Assembly: GCF_035181385.1 (NCBI RefSeq)
Contig: NZ_JAXCJK010000001.1
Span: 848,179-912,178, forward strand
Length of the DNA: 64,000 nt
From: Moraxella sp035181385
GTDB lineage: Bacteria > Pseudomonadota > Gammaproteobacteria > Pseudomonadales > Moraxellaceae
Reading direction: 5' to 3'
How positions within the stretch are numbered: the stretch's first letter is position 1; each line of letters begins with the position of its first letter. Positions 9,264 through 18,304 of this stretch are shown in pieces. The translations under genes were made by a program, and so were the position numbers. Below the pieces are notes generated by a model. It was not told where the DNA came from and did not search any database. It was given only the letters and a program-made list of their open reading frames with translations.

Positions 9264-10106
9264 ATGAAACAATATTTAGAACTTTTAACCCACATCTTAA
9301 ATACAGGCACCAAAAAAGGCGACCGTACAGGCACAGGCACTCAAAGCATCTTTGGTCATCAAATGCGATTTAATTTGGCAGATGGTTTTCCTTTACTGAC
9401 AACAAAAAAAGTACACATTAAATCCATCATCTACGAGCTGCTGTGGTTCATCAAAGGCGACACCAATATCAAATACCTTCAAGATCATGGTGTAACAATC
9501 TGGGACGAATGGGCAACCGCAGAACAAACCGCTCGTTTTGATAGGCAAGCGGGCGATTTGGGACCAGTATACGGCCACCAATGGCGTAATTTTGGAGCAA
9601 GCAAAGATGATGATGGCGCATACAATTTGGACGGCTTTGATCAATTAAAATCTTTGATCAATGAAATTAAAACCAATCCAAATTCTCGCCGTTTGATTAT
9701 TTCAGGGTGGAATCCAATTGAGGCCAATCAAGTTGCCCTACCGCCTTGCCATACTTTATTTCAGTTTTTTGTGGCAGACGGCAAATTGTCGTGCCAACTT
9801 TACCAACGCTCAGCAGATGTATTTTTAGGTGTGCCATTTAATATTGCCAGCTATGCTCTTTTGACACATTTGATTGCCCAAGTGTGTGATTTGCAAGTGG
9901 GTGAATTTATCTGGACAGGTGGCGATACTCATTTATACAATAACCACATTGAACAAGCCAAACTGCAATTGAGCCGAGAGCCCCTGCCGCTATGCCAATT
10001 GCAATTAAATCCAAAAATCAAAGATTTGTTTGCGTTCACTTTTGATGACATACAAATCACAAACTACCAATCGCACGAAAGAATCACAGCACAAGTGGCG
10101 GTATAA
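9264..10106 (+). CDS. thyA: Thymidylate synthase
   Basis: Converts dUMP to dTMP using 5,10-methylene-tetrahydrofolate, giving dihydrofolate. The catalytic cysteine is C162 in LPPCHTLFQF. Further signatures are GDRTGTGT at residues 19-26, QRSADVFLGVPFNIASY and the C-terminal HERI. Length 280 is slightly above the 264 of Escherichia coli because of an insert near residues 90-115. A ribosome site AAGAG lies before ATG 9264. The next gene, folA, recycles its dihydrofolate product. Confidence 0.97.
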   Translation: MKQYLELLTHILNTGTKKGDRTGTGTQSIFGHQMRFNLADGFPLLTTKKVHIKSIIYELLWFIKGDTNIKYLQDHGVTIWDEWATAEQTARFDRQAGDLGPVYGHQWRNFGASKDDDGAYNLDGFDQLKSLINEIKTNPNSRRLIISGWNPIEANQVALPPCHTLFQFFVADGKLSCQLYQRSADVFLGVPFNIASYALLTHLIAQVCDLQVGEFIWTGGDTHLYNNHIEQAKLQLSREPLPLCQLQLNPKIKDLFAFTFDDIQITNYQSHERITAQVAV

Positions 10107-10107
10107 A

Positions 10108-10650
10108 ATGACTTTATCTGACATCAAACACAGGTTAACCCAAAAAGATATCCAGCTGACCCAAGTGGTTGCTTTTGACCGTCATTATTGTATCGGCAAA
10201 GACAATCAATTGGCATGGCATATTCCCGAAGACTTAAAACACTTTAAAAAAATTACGACAAATGGCGTGATCATTATGGGTCGTAAGACTTATGAAAGCA
10301 TAGGACAAGCCTTACCAAATCGTGTGAATTGGGTCGTTACCCAAGACAAAAATTGGACTGCTGACGGCATTAAAATCGCCCACAGTATTGAACAGGTTTT
10401 GGAGCTGGCAAGCCAAGATGTGCTCGGCGGTCAAAATAGTGAACTGTTTATTATTGGCGGTGGTGAGATTTTTAAACAGACTTTGCAAATTTGTGATAAA
10501 TTACAAATCACTCGCATCGATTTAGATGTGCAAGGCGATACTTTTTATCCCAACATTCCACCCAAATTCGTACTTACCAACAGCGAAAGTGGCATGAGCA
10601 AAAAAAATGGCATAAAATTTGTGTTTGAAACTTATGTCAAGACTGCCTGA
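10108..10650 (+). CDS. folA: Dihydrofolate reductase
   Basis: NADPH-dependent reduction of dihydrofolate, the target of trimethoprim. I start at ATG 10108, one base after the thyA stop; the frame stays open upstream, but that part lies inside thyA. Motifs: VVAFDRHYCIGKDNQLAWHIP at the start of the fold with the catalytic acid in IPEDLKHFK, then GVIIMGRKTYESIG and IIGGGEIFK. About 180 residues, with some 17 extra N-terminal residues compared with Escherichia coli. The start almost touching the thyA stop implies coupled translation. Confidence 0.93.
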   Translation: MTLSDIKHRLTQKDIQLTQVVAFDRHYCIGKDNQLAWHIPEDLKHFKKITTNGVIIMGRKTYESIGQALPNRVNWVVTQDKNWTADGIKIAHSIEQVLELASQDVLGGQNSELFIIGGGEIFKQTLQICDKLQITRIDLDVQGDTFYPNIPPKFVLTNSESGMSKKNGIKFVFETYVKTA

Positions 10651-10765
10651 CAAACGATTCTCCTTTGCTCGGATTGTCTGTTTTTTAACTTTGTCTGTTT
10701 GTTAACAATGCTAATAAAAAAAATGCTAGAATAAGCCAACCTCCAATTAAAAAAATTATACAGCC

Positions 10766-11821
10766 ATGCACTATTTACCCATCTTACCCATCATTCTTAG
10801 CACCTCTATCATCTGTATCACCGCCTGCTCGCCAAAAAGCGAATATCAACGCATTGAAGGCAAAACAATGGGGACAAGCTACCACATCACCTTCAAAGCA
10901 AACGAACAAGACATCACCGCCATTAAGTCTGTGATTGATGAACGATTGGACGATGTCAATCAAAGCCTATCCACCTACATCAAAGACAGCACCATTTCCA
11001 AATTCAACCGTTTACCCAGTAACACACCGCTGACGATTGATAAAGACTTTATCAAGGTGTTTAATGATAGCCAAACCATCTTTACAGCCAGTAATGGTAG
11101 TTTTGATCCCACGGTTTACCCACTTGTTGAGCTATGGGGCTTTGGTGCCCAGATGAGTGTTGAACGCCTACAATCCCCGCCCACCGATGATGAAGTCAAC
11201 GCCCTAAAAAACAGAATCGGATTTGAAAAAACCGTCTTGCAAGGCAATAAACTTCATAAAACGCACGATGGCGTCGGATTGGATTTTTCAGCAATTGCCA
11301 AAGGTTATGGCGTAGATGTCATTGCAAGCGTACTGTCAGAGCAATACAAAATTAATGACTACATGGTAGAAATTGGCGGAGAAGTTGCCACCAAAGGTAA
11401 AAATGACAAAGGCAAGCCATGGACCATCGCCATTGACGCCCCCATCTTAAATAGCTCGGTACAAGACCGTGAAATATTTACCACCATCAGTCAACAAGAA
11501 AACCAAACACTTCATCTTGCCACCTCAGGTGGTTATCGCAATTCGGTTGAATTTAATGGCGTGCGATACAGCCATACCATCAACCCTAGTACCGCCAAGC
11601 CTGTGGTAAACTCTGCACCAAGCGTTACCGTCATGCACGACAGCGTGGCATTGGCCGATGGCTGGGCAACTGCACTCACTGCCGTGCCATACATTGATGC
11701 ACTAAAAATGGCAAACAAACATAATATCAAGGCGATATTTATCACCACACAAGCGGATAAAAAAGGCTTTGAGCTTGTCAAGTCAGACGCATTTGTCCAA
11801 AGTGAAAAAGTTAAAAAATAA
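10766..11821 (+). CDS. apbE: FAD:protein FMN transferase, lipoprotein
   Basis: ApbE covalently attaches FMN to Thr or Ser of flavoproteins such as NqrB, NqrC or RnfG. A lipoprotein signal peptide ends ITAC with the lipidated cysteine at residue 21, so the protein is anchored in the periplasm. Family motifs: GKTMGTSYHI, DDVNQSLSTY, SNGSFDPTVYPLVELWGFG, DFSAIAKGYGVD, IGGEV, and YSHTINPSTAKPV near the C-terminus. Length 351 is typical. No flavoprotein client is adjacent. An AT-rich upstream region with TAGAAT near 10725 may serve as promoter. Confidence 0.95.
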   Translation: MHYLPILPIILSTSIICITACSPKSEYQRIEGKTMGTSYHITFKANEQDITAIKSVIDERLDDVNQSLSTYIKDSTISKFNRLPSNTPLTIDKDFIKVFNDSQTIFTASNGSFDPTVYPLVELWGFGAQMSVERLQSPPTDDEVNALKNRIGFEKTVLQGNKLHKTHDGVGLDFSAIAKGYGVDVIASVLSEQYKINDYMVEIGGEVATKGKNDKGKPWTIAIDAPILNSSVQDREIFTTISQQENQTLHLATSGGYRNSVEFNGVRYSHTINPSTAKPVVNSAPSVTVMHDSVALADGWATALTAVPYIDALKMANKHNIKAIFITTQADKKGFELVKSDAFVQSEKVKK

Positions 11822-11865
11822 AGCAAAAAACAATAACAAAAAACAATAAAGTGTAGAATACTGTT

Positions 11866-11894
11866 TTGACTTTATGTGTCGCGTATCTTACAAT
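11866..11894 (+). promoter_or_regulatory. Sigma-70 promoter before the unknown gene at 11925
   Basis: TTGACT, 17-bp spacer, TACAAT: near-consensus -35 and -10 boxes. Transcription would begin about 20 bp before the ATG at 11925 and cover the unknown gene and the monooxygenase behind it. Confidence 0.75.
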
Positions 11895-11924
11895 GTCTGG
11901 CAAATGATCAGTTAGGATTTTTTT

Positions 11925-12380
11925 ATGGCAACTTTTTCTCCGACTCTACAATTTCCCAAACGCTGGCTTGCCACACCAAGCCCTGTCAAACAAATCTTTC
12001 ATCAAGAGCTTGACGACATCATTCATATGCTTGGCAGCGAAATATCCGCCAAGGACTATCAATTCACCAACCAAAATTTTGGCGATGCCGTAGCGGAGCT
12101 ATTAAACACCCCCTCAGAGTCGTCTGCCAAACCAGCCAAACTGGTGCACAGCTTTGATAGTACATCATTAACCATCAATACAGATGATGATACAAGTGGG
12201 TTTGATAAAGAAGAGCTGTCGGAAATACAAAGACGCATCACCACCAAGTTATCAGCACAATTAGATGATTTTTTAACAGAGCATCTGGCACAGCTGTCAG
12301 AAGATTTAAAATCTTGGATAGATACCGCCATTAAAAATGAACTCAGCGATTACCGCAAAACAGACACAACCAAGACATAA
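11925..12380 (+). CDS. Unknown protein of 151 residues
   Basis: I do not recognise this family. It is soluble, with no signal peptide or membrane segment. A short basic aromatic N-terminus (FPKRWLATPSP) is followed by an acidic middle rich in Ser, Thr and Asp. The C-terminal third is probably helical (LSEIQRRITTKLSAQLDDFL...LAQLSEDLKSWIDTAI). It is driven by a near-consensus promoter and lies 39 bp upstream of the ubiquinone monooxygenase, so the two probably form one transcript. A role next to quinone metabolism is only a guess from position. Confidence 0.75.
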   Translation: MATFSPTLQFPKRWLATPSPVKQIFHQELDDIIHMLGSEISAKDYQFTNQNFGDAVAELLNTPSESSAKPAKLVHSFDSTSLTINTDDDTSGFDKEELSEIQRRITTKLSAQLDDFLTEHLAQLSEDLKSWIDTAIKNELSDYRKTDTTKT

Positions 12381-12419
12381 TACTTGTAAACATTACCAAA
12401 AACTTAAAATGAGAAAGCC

Positions 12420-13610
12420 ATGAGCCGTCCAAATGACATCATCATCATTGGTGCAGGTCCTGCTGGACTTGCTTTTGCCAGATATTTTAAAGGCACAGAT
12501 TTACAAATCACCATCATTGATAAAGCCGATTTAACCAGCATTGAAAATCCTGCCTATGATGGTCGAGAGATTGCACTGACACATCGCTCAAAAGAGATTC
12601 TGCAGAACTTGGGTGTGTGGCAACATTTTGATGATGGCGACATTTACCCTCTAAAAGAAGCCAAAGTCTACAATGGCGACTCTCATTATACTTTACATTT
12701 TAAAGTACCAAAAGACTTAAAGCTATTAAGCTCTGCCGATAGATTGGGCAATTTAATTTCCAATCACAACATTCGCAAGGCTTTATACAGTGAGGTTAAG
12801 GATTTACCAAATGTGCAATTAATGACTTGTGCCAACATAAAAAGCATTGAAACAAGCGACCACAACGCAAGTGTAACTCTTGCTGACGGCACAACTTTAC
12901 AGACACGCTTACTGATTGGTGCAGACTCTCGTATGTCATTTGTGCGTCGCACACTGGGCATTGGTGCACAGATGAATGATTTTGGGCGTACTGTCATCGT
13001 TTTTCGTGTCAGCCACCCTCATTCAAATCAGGCAACGGCCCAAGAATGTTTCTTTTATGGGCGTACACTTGCTCTTTTGCCCTTGCATGATAATTTAACC
13101 AATTGCGTCATCACCCTAGACAACACTCAAGCCAATGAATTGCTCGCCCTATCGCCCGATGAGCTTGCCAAAGAAGCTCAGCGTATGATGAACGATAAAC
13201 TCGGCACTTGCACCATTGCAGGTACAGTGCACCACTACCCACTCATGGGCGTTCATGCCAACACCTTTAAGAGCAACCGAGCCGCTCTCATTGGCGATGC
13301 AGCGGTTGGTATGCACCCTGTAACAGCACATGGTTATAACTTAGGCTTGATCAGCGTGGATATCCTAGGAAAGCTCATCATTGATGCTCATCACCAAAAT
13401 CTTGATATTGGTGCACCAACACTTCTTGCCAAATACAACCTACGCCACCAAAGCCATACACGCCCACTATATCACGGCACCAATACAATGGTCTCATTAT
13501 TTACCAACGATGCACGCCCCATGCATATCATACGCAATACCGCTCTAAGAATCAGCAATAATTTACCGCCCATCAAACGCTGGATTACAGGGCAATTAAC
13601 GGGCAAATAG
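12420..13610 (+). CDS. ubiM: UbiH/UbiM-type ubiquinone-biosynthesis FAD monooxygenase
   Basis: Class A flavin hydroxylase of the UbiH/UbiF/VisC/COQ6 group that hydroxylates the ubiquinone ring. Seen here: dinucleotide-binding GAGPAGLAFA at residues 12-21, the group signature DGREIALTHRS, a DG motif around GADSRMSFVRR, and the second FAD motif IGDAAVGMHPVTAHGYNLGL. The last motif reads VTAHGYN where UbiH and UbiF have the P..GQG.N type. I associate that variant with UbiM, the alternative hydroxylase of Neisseria and relatives, but I could not confirm the subgroup. Length 396 is normal. It follows the unknown 151-residue gene. Confidence 0.75.
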   Translation: MSRPNDIIIIGAGPAGLAFARYFKGTDLQITIIDKADLTSIENPAYDGREIALTHRSKEILQNLGVWQHFDDGDIYPLKEAKVYNGDSHYTLHFKVPKDLKLLSSADRLGNLISNHNIRKALYSEVKDLPNVQLMTCANIKSIETSDHNASVTLADGTTLQTRLLIGADSRMSFVRRTLGIGAQMNDFGRTVIVFRVSHPHSNQATAQECFFYGRTLALLPLHDNLTNCVITLDNTQANELLALSPDELAKEAQRMMNDKLGTCTIAGTVHHYPLMGVHANTFKSNRAALIGDAAVGMHPVTAHGYNLGLISVDILGKLIIDAHHQNLDIGAPTLLAKYNLRHQSHTRPLYHGTNTMVSLFTNDARPMHIIRNTALRISNNLPPIKRWITGQLTGK

Positions 13611-13659
13611 GCAAGATGGTACGCACTCATTGATTGACTGATTTGTCATTGACTTGATT

Positions 13660-15510
13660 TTAGGCATGTAACGCTTTATAAATTGTGCCTGCCAACACTT
13701 TGCCAATGCCCTTAACACTGGCGATTTCAAGCTCGGAGGCACCAATGAGTTGCTGTATGCCACCAAAGTGGTTTAATAAATCACGACGCCTTTTTTCACC
13801 AAGACCTGGAATGACTTCTAGCACAGATGAGCCACGGGCCTTGTCTCTTTTTTTGCGATGATTGGTGATGGCAAAACGATGTGCCTCATCACGAATATGC
13901 ATGATCAGATGCAACGCCTTACTGTCCATCGGCAAATCTATTGGCTCATGATCAATAAAGTGCAATACTTCAAGCCCTGCCTTACGCCCTTCACCTTTTG
14001 CCACGCCAACAAGTAAAGTTTCATCAAGCCTGCCAAGCTCGGTCAGTACCTCCTTGGCAATATTGAGCTGACCTTTGCCACCGTCAATAAGTAACAAATC
14101 TGGCAATTCATGCTTAACATACCGACGCATTAAAACCTGACGCATCGCCGCATAATCATCACCAGCTGTGATGTCGTGAATGGCGTACTGTCGATAATCT
14201 CGCTTACGAGCACCTCCTGAATCAAACACCACACAAGACCCCACTGCTGCCTCACCCATGGTATGGCTGATATCAAAACATTCAATACGGTCAATGATGC
14301 GATTTGACACAGATGCCAACATCAATTTAAGGGCGGTAAATCGAGATTTTAATTCATAATAATCGCTCATTTTTGCTTTTAATGCATTATCTGCATTAAG
14401 CTTGGCAAGATCAAGCCATTCGGCACGATGTTTTTGTACACGGTGCTTGATTTGTGTTTTTTTATTAAATTGCTCGCTTAGCAACTCACCAATGGTCTGC
14501 GCATCAGTCAGCACTTCGCTAACGATAAGCTCACTTGGCAAATCATCACTGACTTGAAAATAAAATGACAAAATAAACTCACTCAGACGCTCAGCATTAT
14601 TTTCCTCGCCAATCACCACCTCATCAGGAAAGTAATTTTTCCCACCTAACACTCGCCCACCACGCACGGTCAAAACATGAATACAGGTTACGCCCGATTT
14701 ATGACTGATGGCAAACACATCCGCTTCACCACTTAGCCGAAATACCGCTTGGCGAGCCTGCATTTCGCTAACCATTGTAATACGATCACGATAAAATGCC
14801 GCTTGCTCAAAGTTTAATTCTTCTGCTGCTTTTTCCATCTTAGCAACAAGCATTTGTTGTGCTTGAACATTTTCACCACCTAAGAATAACAATGCGTCAT
14901 TCACATCTTCTAGATACTCTTTATGCTCAACCAACCCAACACATGGCGCCTTGCATCGTTTGATTTGATATTCCAGACAGGGGCGTTTTCTAGTATTAAA
15001 ATAGCTGTTGGTGCAATCTCGAATCATAAACAACTTTTGCATGAGCAACAAGGCCTCTTTTGCACCCGCTGCCGATGGATAAGGACCAAAAAAACGCCCA
15101 TGTACATGATTGCCCTTGCCACGCCCAAAACCCAAGCGTGGAAACTTGTCCGTGGACATGAACACATACAAATAAGACTTATCATCACGCAAAATGACAT
15201 TATAAGGCGGACGATGCTCTTTAATCAGGTTTTGCTCAAGCAACAAAGCCTCGGTCTCACCACGCACAATGATGATTTGAATGTCATAAATTCGTTGCAC
15301 CAGTGCGCGTGTCTTTGGGTGTTCTATCGTCTTAGCAAAATAACTACTGACACGATTTTTGAGAGATTTTGCCTTGCCCACATACAAAATCTCGCCATTT
15401 TTACCAAGCATTTTATACACTCCTGGTAGATTTGGCAGAGATTTTAAAATGGCAGACAAATGGGAATGTCGGTCAAAATCATCACTTTGGCAATCTAAAG
15501 CATCATTCAT
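13660..15510 (-). CDS. uvrC: Excinuclease ABC subunit C
   Basis: Makes both incisions in nucleotide-excision repair after damage recognition by UvrA and UvrB. Domain order in 616 residues: N-terminal GIY-YIG nuclease (LPGVYKML...ILYVGKAKSLKNR, residues about 29-60), a central cysteine-rich stretch (RPCLEYQIKRCKAPC), the UVR domain (ELNFEQAAFYRDRI), an RNase H-like C-terminal nuclease (IECFDISHTMG, LLIDGGKGQL) and a terminal helix-hairpin-helix pair (IPGLGEKRR, VKGIGKVLA). It is convergent with the monooxygenase gene and followed upstream by the rplS terminator. Confidence 0.97.
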   Translation of the reverse strand: MNDALDCQSDDFDRHSHLSAILKSLPNLPGVYKMLGKNGEILYVGKAKSLKNRVSSYFAKTIEHPKTRALVQRIYDIQIIIVRGETEALLLEQNLIKEHRPPYNVILRDDKSYLYVFMSTDKFPRLGFGRGKGNHVHGRFFGPYPSAAGAKEALLLMQKLFMIRDCTNSYFNTRKRPCLEYQIKRCKAPCVGLVEHKEYLEDVNDALLFLGGENVQAQQMLVAKMEKAAEELNFEQAAFYRDRITMVSEMQARQAVFRLSGEADVFAISHKSGVTCIHVLTVRGGRVLGGKNYFPDEVVIGEENNAERLSEFILSFYFQVSDDLPSELIVSEVLTDAQTIGELLSEQFNKKTQIKHRVQKHRAEWLDLAKLNADNALKAKMSDYYELKSRFTALKLMLASVSNRIIDRIECFDISHTMGEAAVGSCVVFDSGGARKRDYRQYAIHDITAGDDYAAMRQVLMRRYVKHELPDLLLIDGGKGQLNIAKEVLTELGRLDETLLVGVAKGEGRKAGLEVLHFIDHEPIDLPMDSKALHLIMHIRDEAHRFAITNHRKKRDKARGSSVLEVIPGLGEKRRRDLLNHFGGIQQLIGASELEIASVKGIGKVLAGTIYKALHA

Positions 15511-15578
15511 AAGTGGCTTATTCTTAAAATTTTCAACAATGACATAAGAATATAAGGGAAAAATCAGCTTTTACAAGA

Positions 15579-15606
15579 CAAAAAACCCCGCCAAAAAGCA
15601 GGGTTT
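15579..15606 (-). terminator. Intrinsic terminator of the rpsP-rplS operon
   Basis: Read on the minus strand: AAACCCTGC, loop TTTTTG, GCGGGGTTT followed by further T residues. The stem has nine positions with one mismatch. It lies 20 bp after the rplS stop. Confidence 0.8.
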
Positions 15607-15625
15607 AATGAGTAAAAATTGTGCA

Positions 15626-15994
15626 TTATGCAACTTTTTTTGCACCCAATTTTTCTTTGATACGCGCAGATTTGCCAGAACGGTCGCGTAGATAGTAAAG
15701 TTTTGCACGGCGTACATCACCACGACGCTTAACGCTGATGCTGTCAATCAGTGGTGAGTGTAGTTGGAATGCACGCTCTACACCGATACCGCTTGAAATT
15801 TTACGAACAGTAAAAGATGAGTTCAGACCACGGTTACGCTTAGCGATAACCACGCCTTCAAACGCTTGTAGACGCTCACGATCACCTTCACGAACTTTTA
15901 CTTGTACCACAACCGTATCACCTGGTGCAAATGCTGGGTGGTCTTTAAGTTGTGAATTTTCAATGTATTGAACTAGGGGATGTTTATTGCTCAT
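15626..15994 (-). CDS. rplS: 50S ribosomal protein L19
   Basis: Protein of the large ribosomal subunit at the 30S-50S interface. Start ATG 15994 (MSNKHPLVQYIE) is preceded by GGAGA at good spacing; the longer frame only adds a TTG start inside the ribosome site. Family motifs: PGDTVVVQVKVREG, FEGVVIAKRNRG, GVERAFQLHSP, RRAKLYYLRDR. 122 residues. It is last of rpsP-rimM-trmD-rplS but separated from trmD by almost 300 bp and served by its own promoter. Confidence 0.97.
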   Translation of the reverse strand: MSNKHPLVQYIENSQLKDHPAFAPGDTVVVQVKVREGDRERLQAFEGVVIAKRNRGLNSSFTVRKISSGIGVERAFQLHSPLIDSISVKRRGDVRRAKLYYLRDRSGKSARIKEKLGAKKVA

Positions 15995-16123
15995 AGCAAT
16001 CTCCAATCAAACGACATAGGCTCATACTTTCTTAAAGTGGTTAAAAAGTCGCATATCGTATCATCATCATGCAGTCATATCATCAAACTGCCAACCCAAA
16101 CCACATGGGCAAAAAACTCTATT

Positions 16124-16152
16124 ATTCTACTAAGTTTTTACTGTTTTTTCAA
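16124..16152 (-). promoter_or_regulatory. Sigma-70 promoter of rplS
   Basis: On the minus strand TTGAAA (16152-16147), 17-bp spacer, TAGAAT (16129-16124). Transcription would start near 16116, giving a leader of about 120 nt before rplS. This allows L19 to be made at a higher level than TrmD. Confidence 0.7.
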
Positions 16153-16292
16153 GCGGTTTTTAAAATATAATGACCATTTACATTAAAATCTGATGATGGC
16201 ATAACATAAAAAAATTTGCAAATTTTCTCAAAAAAATTATCAATATTTTGTAAATACATACCGATTCAATCAACAAAAAACCTTTACAACAA

Positions 16293-17060
16293 TCACTCAT
16301 CATCAAGCGATTTTAGCCACTTCTCCTGTTCCTTGGTGGGTGTAAATTTTGCCCACAAATCAGGTCGGCGTAGTTTGGTGCGTTTGATTTGCTGAATAAA
16401 ACGCCATTTGGCAATATTGGCATGATGTCCAGACAACAACACTTCTGGGACTTTTTTTCCATGAAAATCAAGAGGTTTGGTGTAGTGTGGACAATCAAGC
16501 AAACCATCAACAAAACTATCTTCTACAGCAGAATTATCATCGCCCATCACAAAAGGCAGACGCCGAATGACGCTGTCCATCACTATCATTGCAGGCAACT
16601 CACCACCTGTAAGCACATAATCACCCACCGAGATTTCAGCATTAACATACTTTTCAAGCAGTCTTTCATCTACACCTTCATAACGCCCACATAACAAAAT
16701 CATGCCATCATGCTTGGTAAGTTTAAGTACGCCTGATTCATCTAGCGTCTGGCCTTGTGGCGACAGGTAAACAACAGGACAAATTGGATTGTTAATATTC
16801 TGATGCTTAAAATACTTTTCTGCTAAAGTTTGAGCATACAAGATTGCTTTTTCTAGCGGTTCTGCCATCATCACCATGCCTGGTCCACCACCGAAGGTAC
16901 GCTCATCAATGCGTTTATAGTTATCTGTTGTAAAATCACGAGGATTGATGGTATGCATCACCACCTGCCCACGAGATACAGCACGCCCTGTAATGCCAAA
17001 GTTACGAACTGCATCGAACATTTGTGGCATGATACTAATGACCGCAAAAAACATCATCAA
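16293..17060 (-). CDS. trmD: tRNA (guanine37-N1)-methyltransferase
   Basis: SPOUT-class enzyme forming m1G37 next to the anticodon, which prevents +1 frameshifting. Motifs: GGGPGMVM near residue 60 (substrate binding), VVYLSPQGQ, LLCGRYEGVDER and ISVGDYVLTGGELPAM, which together form the trefoil-knot SAM site, then a C-terminal HHANIAKWR. 255 residues. It lies eight bases after rimM in the classic order. Three consecutive ATGs at the start leave a few residues' uncertainty. Confidence 0.97.
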   Translation of the reverse strand: MMMFFAVISIMPQMFDAVRNFGITGRAVSRGQVVMHTINPRDFTTDNYKRIDERTFGGGPGMVMMAEPLEKAILYAQTLAEKYFKHQNINNPICPVVYLSPQGQTLDESGVLKLTKHDGMILLCGRYEGVDERLLEKYVNAEISVGDYVLTGGELPAMIVMDSVIRRLPFVMGDDNSAVEDSFVDGLLDCPHYTKPLDFHGKKVPEVLLSGHHANIAKWRFIQQIKRTKLRRPDLWAKFTPTKEQEKWLKSLDDE

Positions 17061-17068
17061 CTCGCCAT

Positions 17069-17632
17069 TTAATAATCACTGCCCCATGCTACAAACATGG
17101 TTTTTTCAATCAAATCCACCGAAAGTACGATGTCTTTGTGCCACGGAATCAGCCTATCCTCATCATCAATACTGTCTTTATTGGATTTAACTGAAATGAT
17201 CTCATGCGCCCCTGTCTCAAACATTTGCTTGATCTCACCAAGATTCTCACCTTCTTCATTGATGACTGTAAGCCCCACCAAGTCCGACCAATAATATTCA
17301 TCTTCATCAAGTGCAGGAAGAGCGTCTTTATGCACCCAAACCGTTGTGCCATTCATGGTTTCAGCAACATTGCGGTCAGCAATTTCAACAAAGCTTGCCA
17401 CCAAACCAGAACCTTGTTCACGCCAGTCCTGAACGGTTAAAGGCTTAAAACCAGTTGCTGTTTTCATCCACCAAGGCGACATACCAAAAACATCAGCACG
17501 GTTATCCATTTCACTAAATACCCATAGCCAACCCTTAATGCCATACGGTTTTTTTAAGGTAGCAATTTTAATGAGCTCATCAGCAGGTGGTGCACCCAAC
17601 CCATCACGGCGAAGATTTGGTTTTTTCATCAT
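17069..17632 (-). CDS. rimM: 16S rRNA processing factor RimM
   Basis: Assembly factor of the 30S subunit head that binds S19. 187 residues with a RimM N-terminal barrel (IATLKKPYGIKGWLWVFS) and a C-terminal PRC-barrel (YYWSDLVGLTVINEEGENLG). The last residues, including LIPWHKDIV, are typical. It lies between rpsP and trmD; a hairpin upstream separates it from rpsP. Confidence 0.95.
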   Translation of the reverse strand: MMKKPNLRRDGLGAPPADELIKIATLKKPYGIKGWLWVFSEMDNRADVFGMSPWWMKTATGFKPLTVQDWREQGSGLVASFVEIADRNVAETMNGTTVWVHKDALPALDEDEYYWSDLVGLTVINEEGENLGEIKQMFETGAHEIISVKSNKDSIDDEDRLIPWHKDIVLSVDLIEKTMFVAWGSDY

Positions 17633-17668
17633 GTCTTTATCATTATTTGCAGATTGGTCAGTAAAGAT

Positions 17669-17726
17669 AAAAAATCGGCTTGCGTCCTAGTTCAATGAAT
17701 CAATGAACCACACAAACCGATTTTTT
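17669..17726 (-). terminator. Attenuator-like hairpin between rpsP and rimM
   Basis: Arms AAAAAATCGG / CCGATTTTTT, ten perfect pairs, enclose about 38 nt that contain a second small inverted repeat GTTCA / TGAAC. On the minus strand the structure ends in a T run. It would reduce read-through from the ribosomal protein gene into rimM-trmD. Confidence 0.6.
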
Positions 17727-17759
17727 TTAAATTTAAACGGTTGACAAAAGTCAATCGTA

Positions 17760-18005
17760 TTAAGCAGATTGCTTGGCTTTTACCAGTTGAGCAACACGAT
17801 CAGAAGGCTGTGCACCTTTTGCAACCCAAGCATTATAAGCATCTAAGTCAATACGAAAAGTCTCTTCTTGACCACGAGCCAAAGGATTGAAGAAACCAAT
17901 TTTTTCGATGTGGCGACCATCGCGTGCAGCACGCTTGTCAGCAACAACTACTTGATAAAAAGGACGTTTTTTTGCGCCACCACGGGCCAAACGAATAACT
18001 ACCAT
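17760..18005 (-). CDS. rpsP: 30S ribosomal protein S16
   Basis: Small-subunit protein important for 30S assembly. Start ATG 18005 (MVVIRLARGGAKKRPFYQ) fits the family and has GAGAG just upstream; the frame extends 30 codons further without matching S16. Motifs: RPFYQVVVAD, RDGR.IEKIGFFNP, W.AKGAQPSD. 81 residues. First gene of rpsP-rimM-trmD-rplS. Confidence 0.97.
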   Translation of the reverse strand: MVVIRLARGGAKKRPFYQVVVADKRAARDGRHIEKIGFFNPLARGQEETFRIDLDAYNAWVAKGAQPSDRVAQLVKAKQSA

Positions 18006-18304
18006 GAGAAACTCTCTTTTCAAAAATAAGTAAAAAATTTGTTGCAAGAATTGGGAAATCGCCCGTCTGTCGCTTTGAGGATGAGCCGATGACAAACCAG
18101 ACCATTAAAAAGATTTCAATTATACCAAAAAAATTTTGCCTTTCAAAGTAAAATTCACAAAATATCGCATTTTTTACAAAAAATACAAAACAACAACCAT
18201 TACTTTACCCAAAACAAACAAAAAAGATGAATAATTGCGAAAAAACCATCAAGCTGTGATAGAATCAGTACTCTGCGACACTCAAAATCATTCAATATAC
18301 GGCC

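Noticed and set aside
10650..10700. Terminator after folA
   Set aside because: Only GACAA / TTGTC pair before the T run, with a large unpaired loop; too weak to call.
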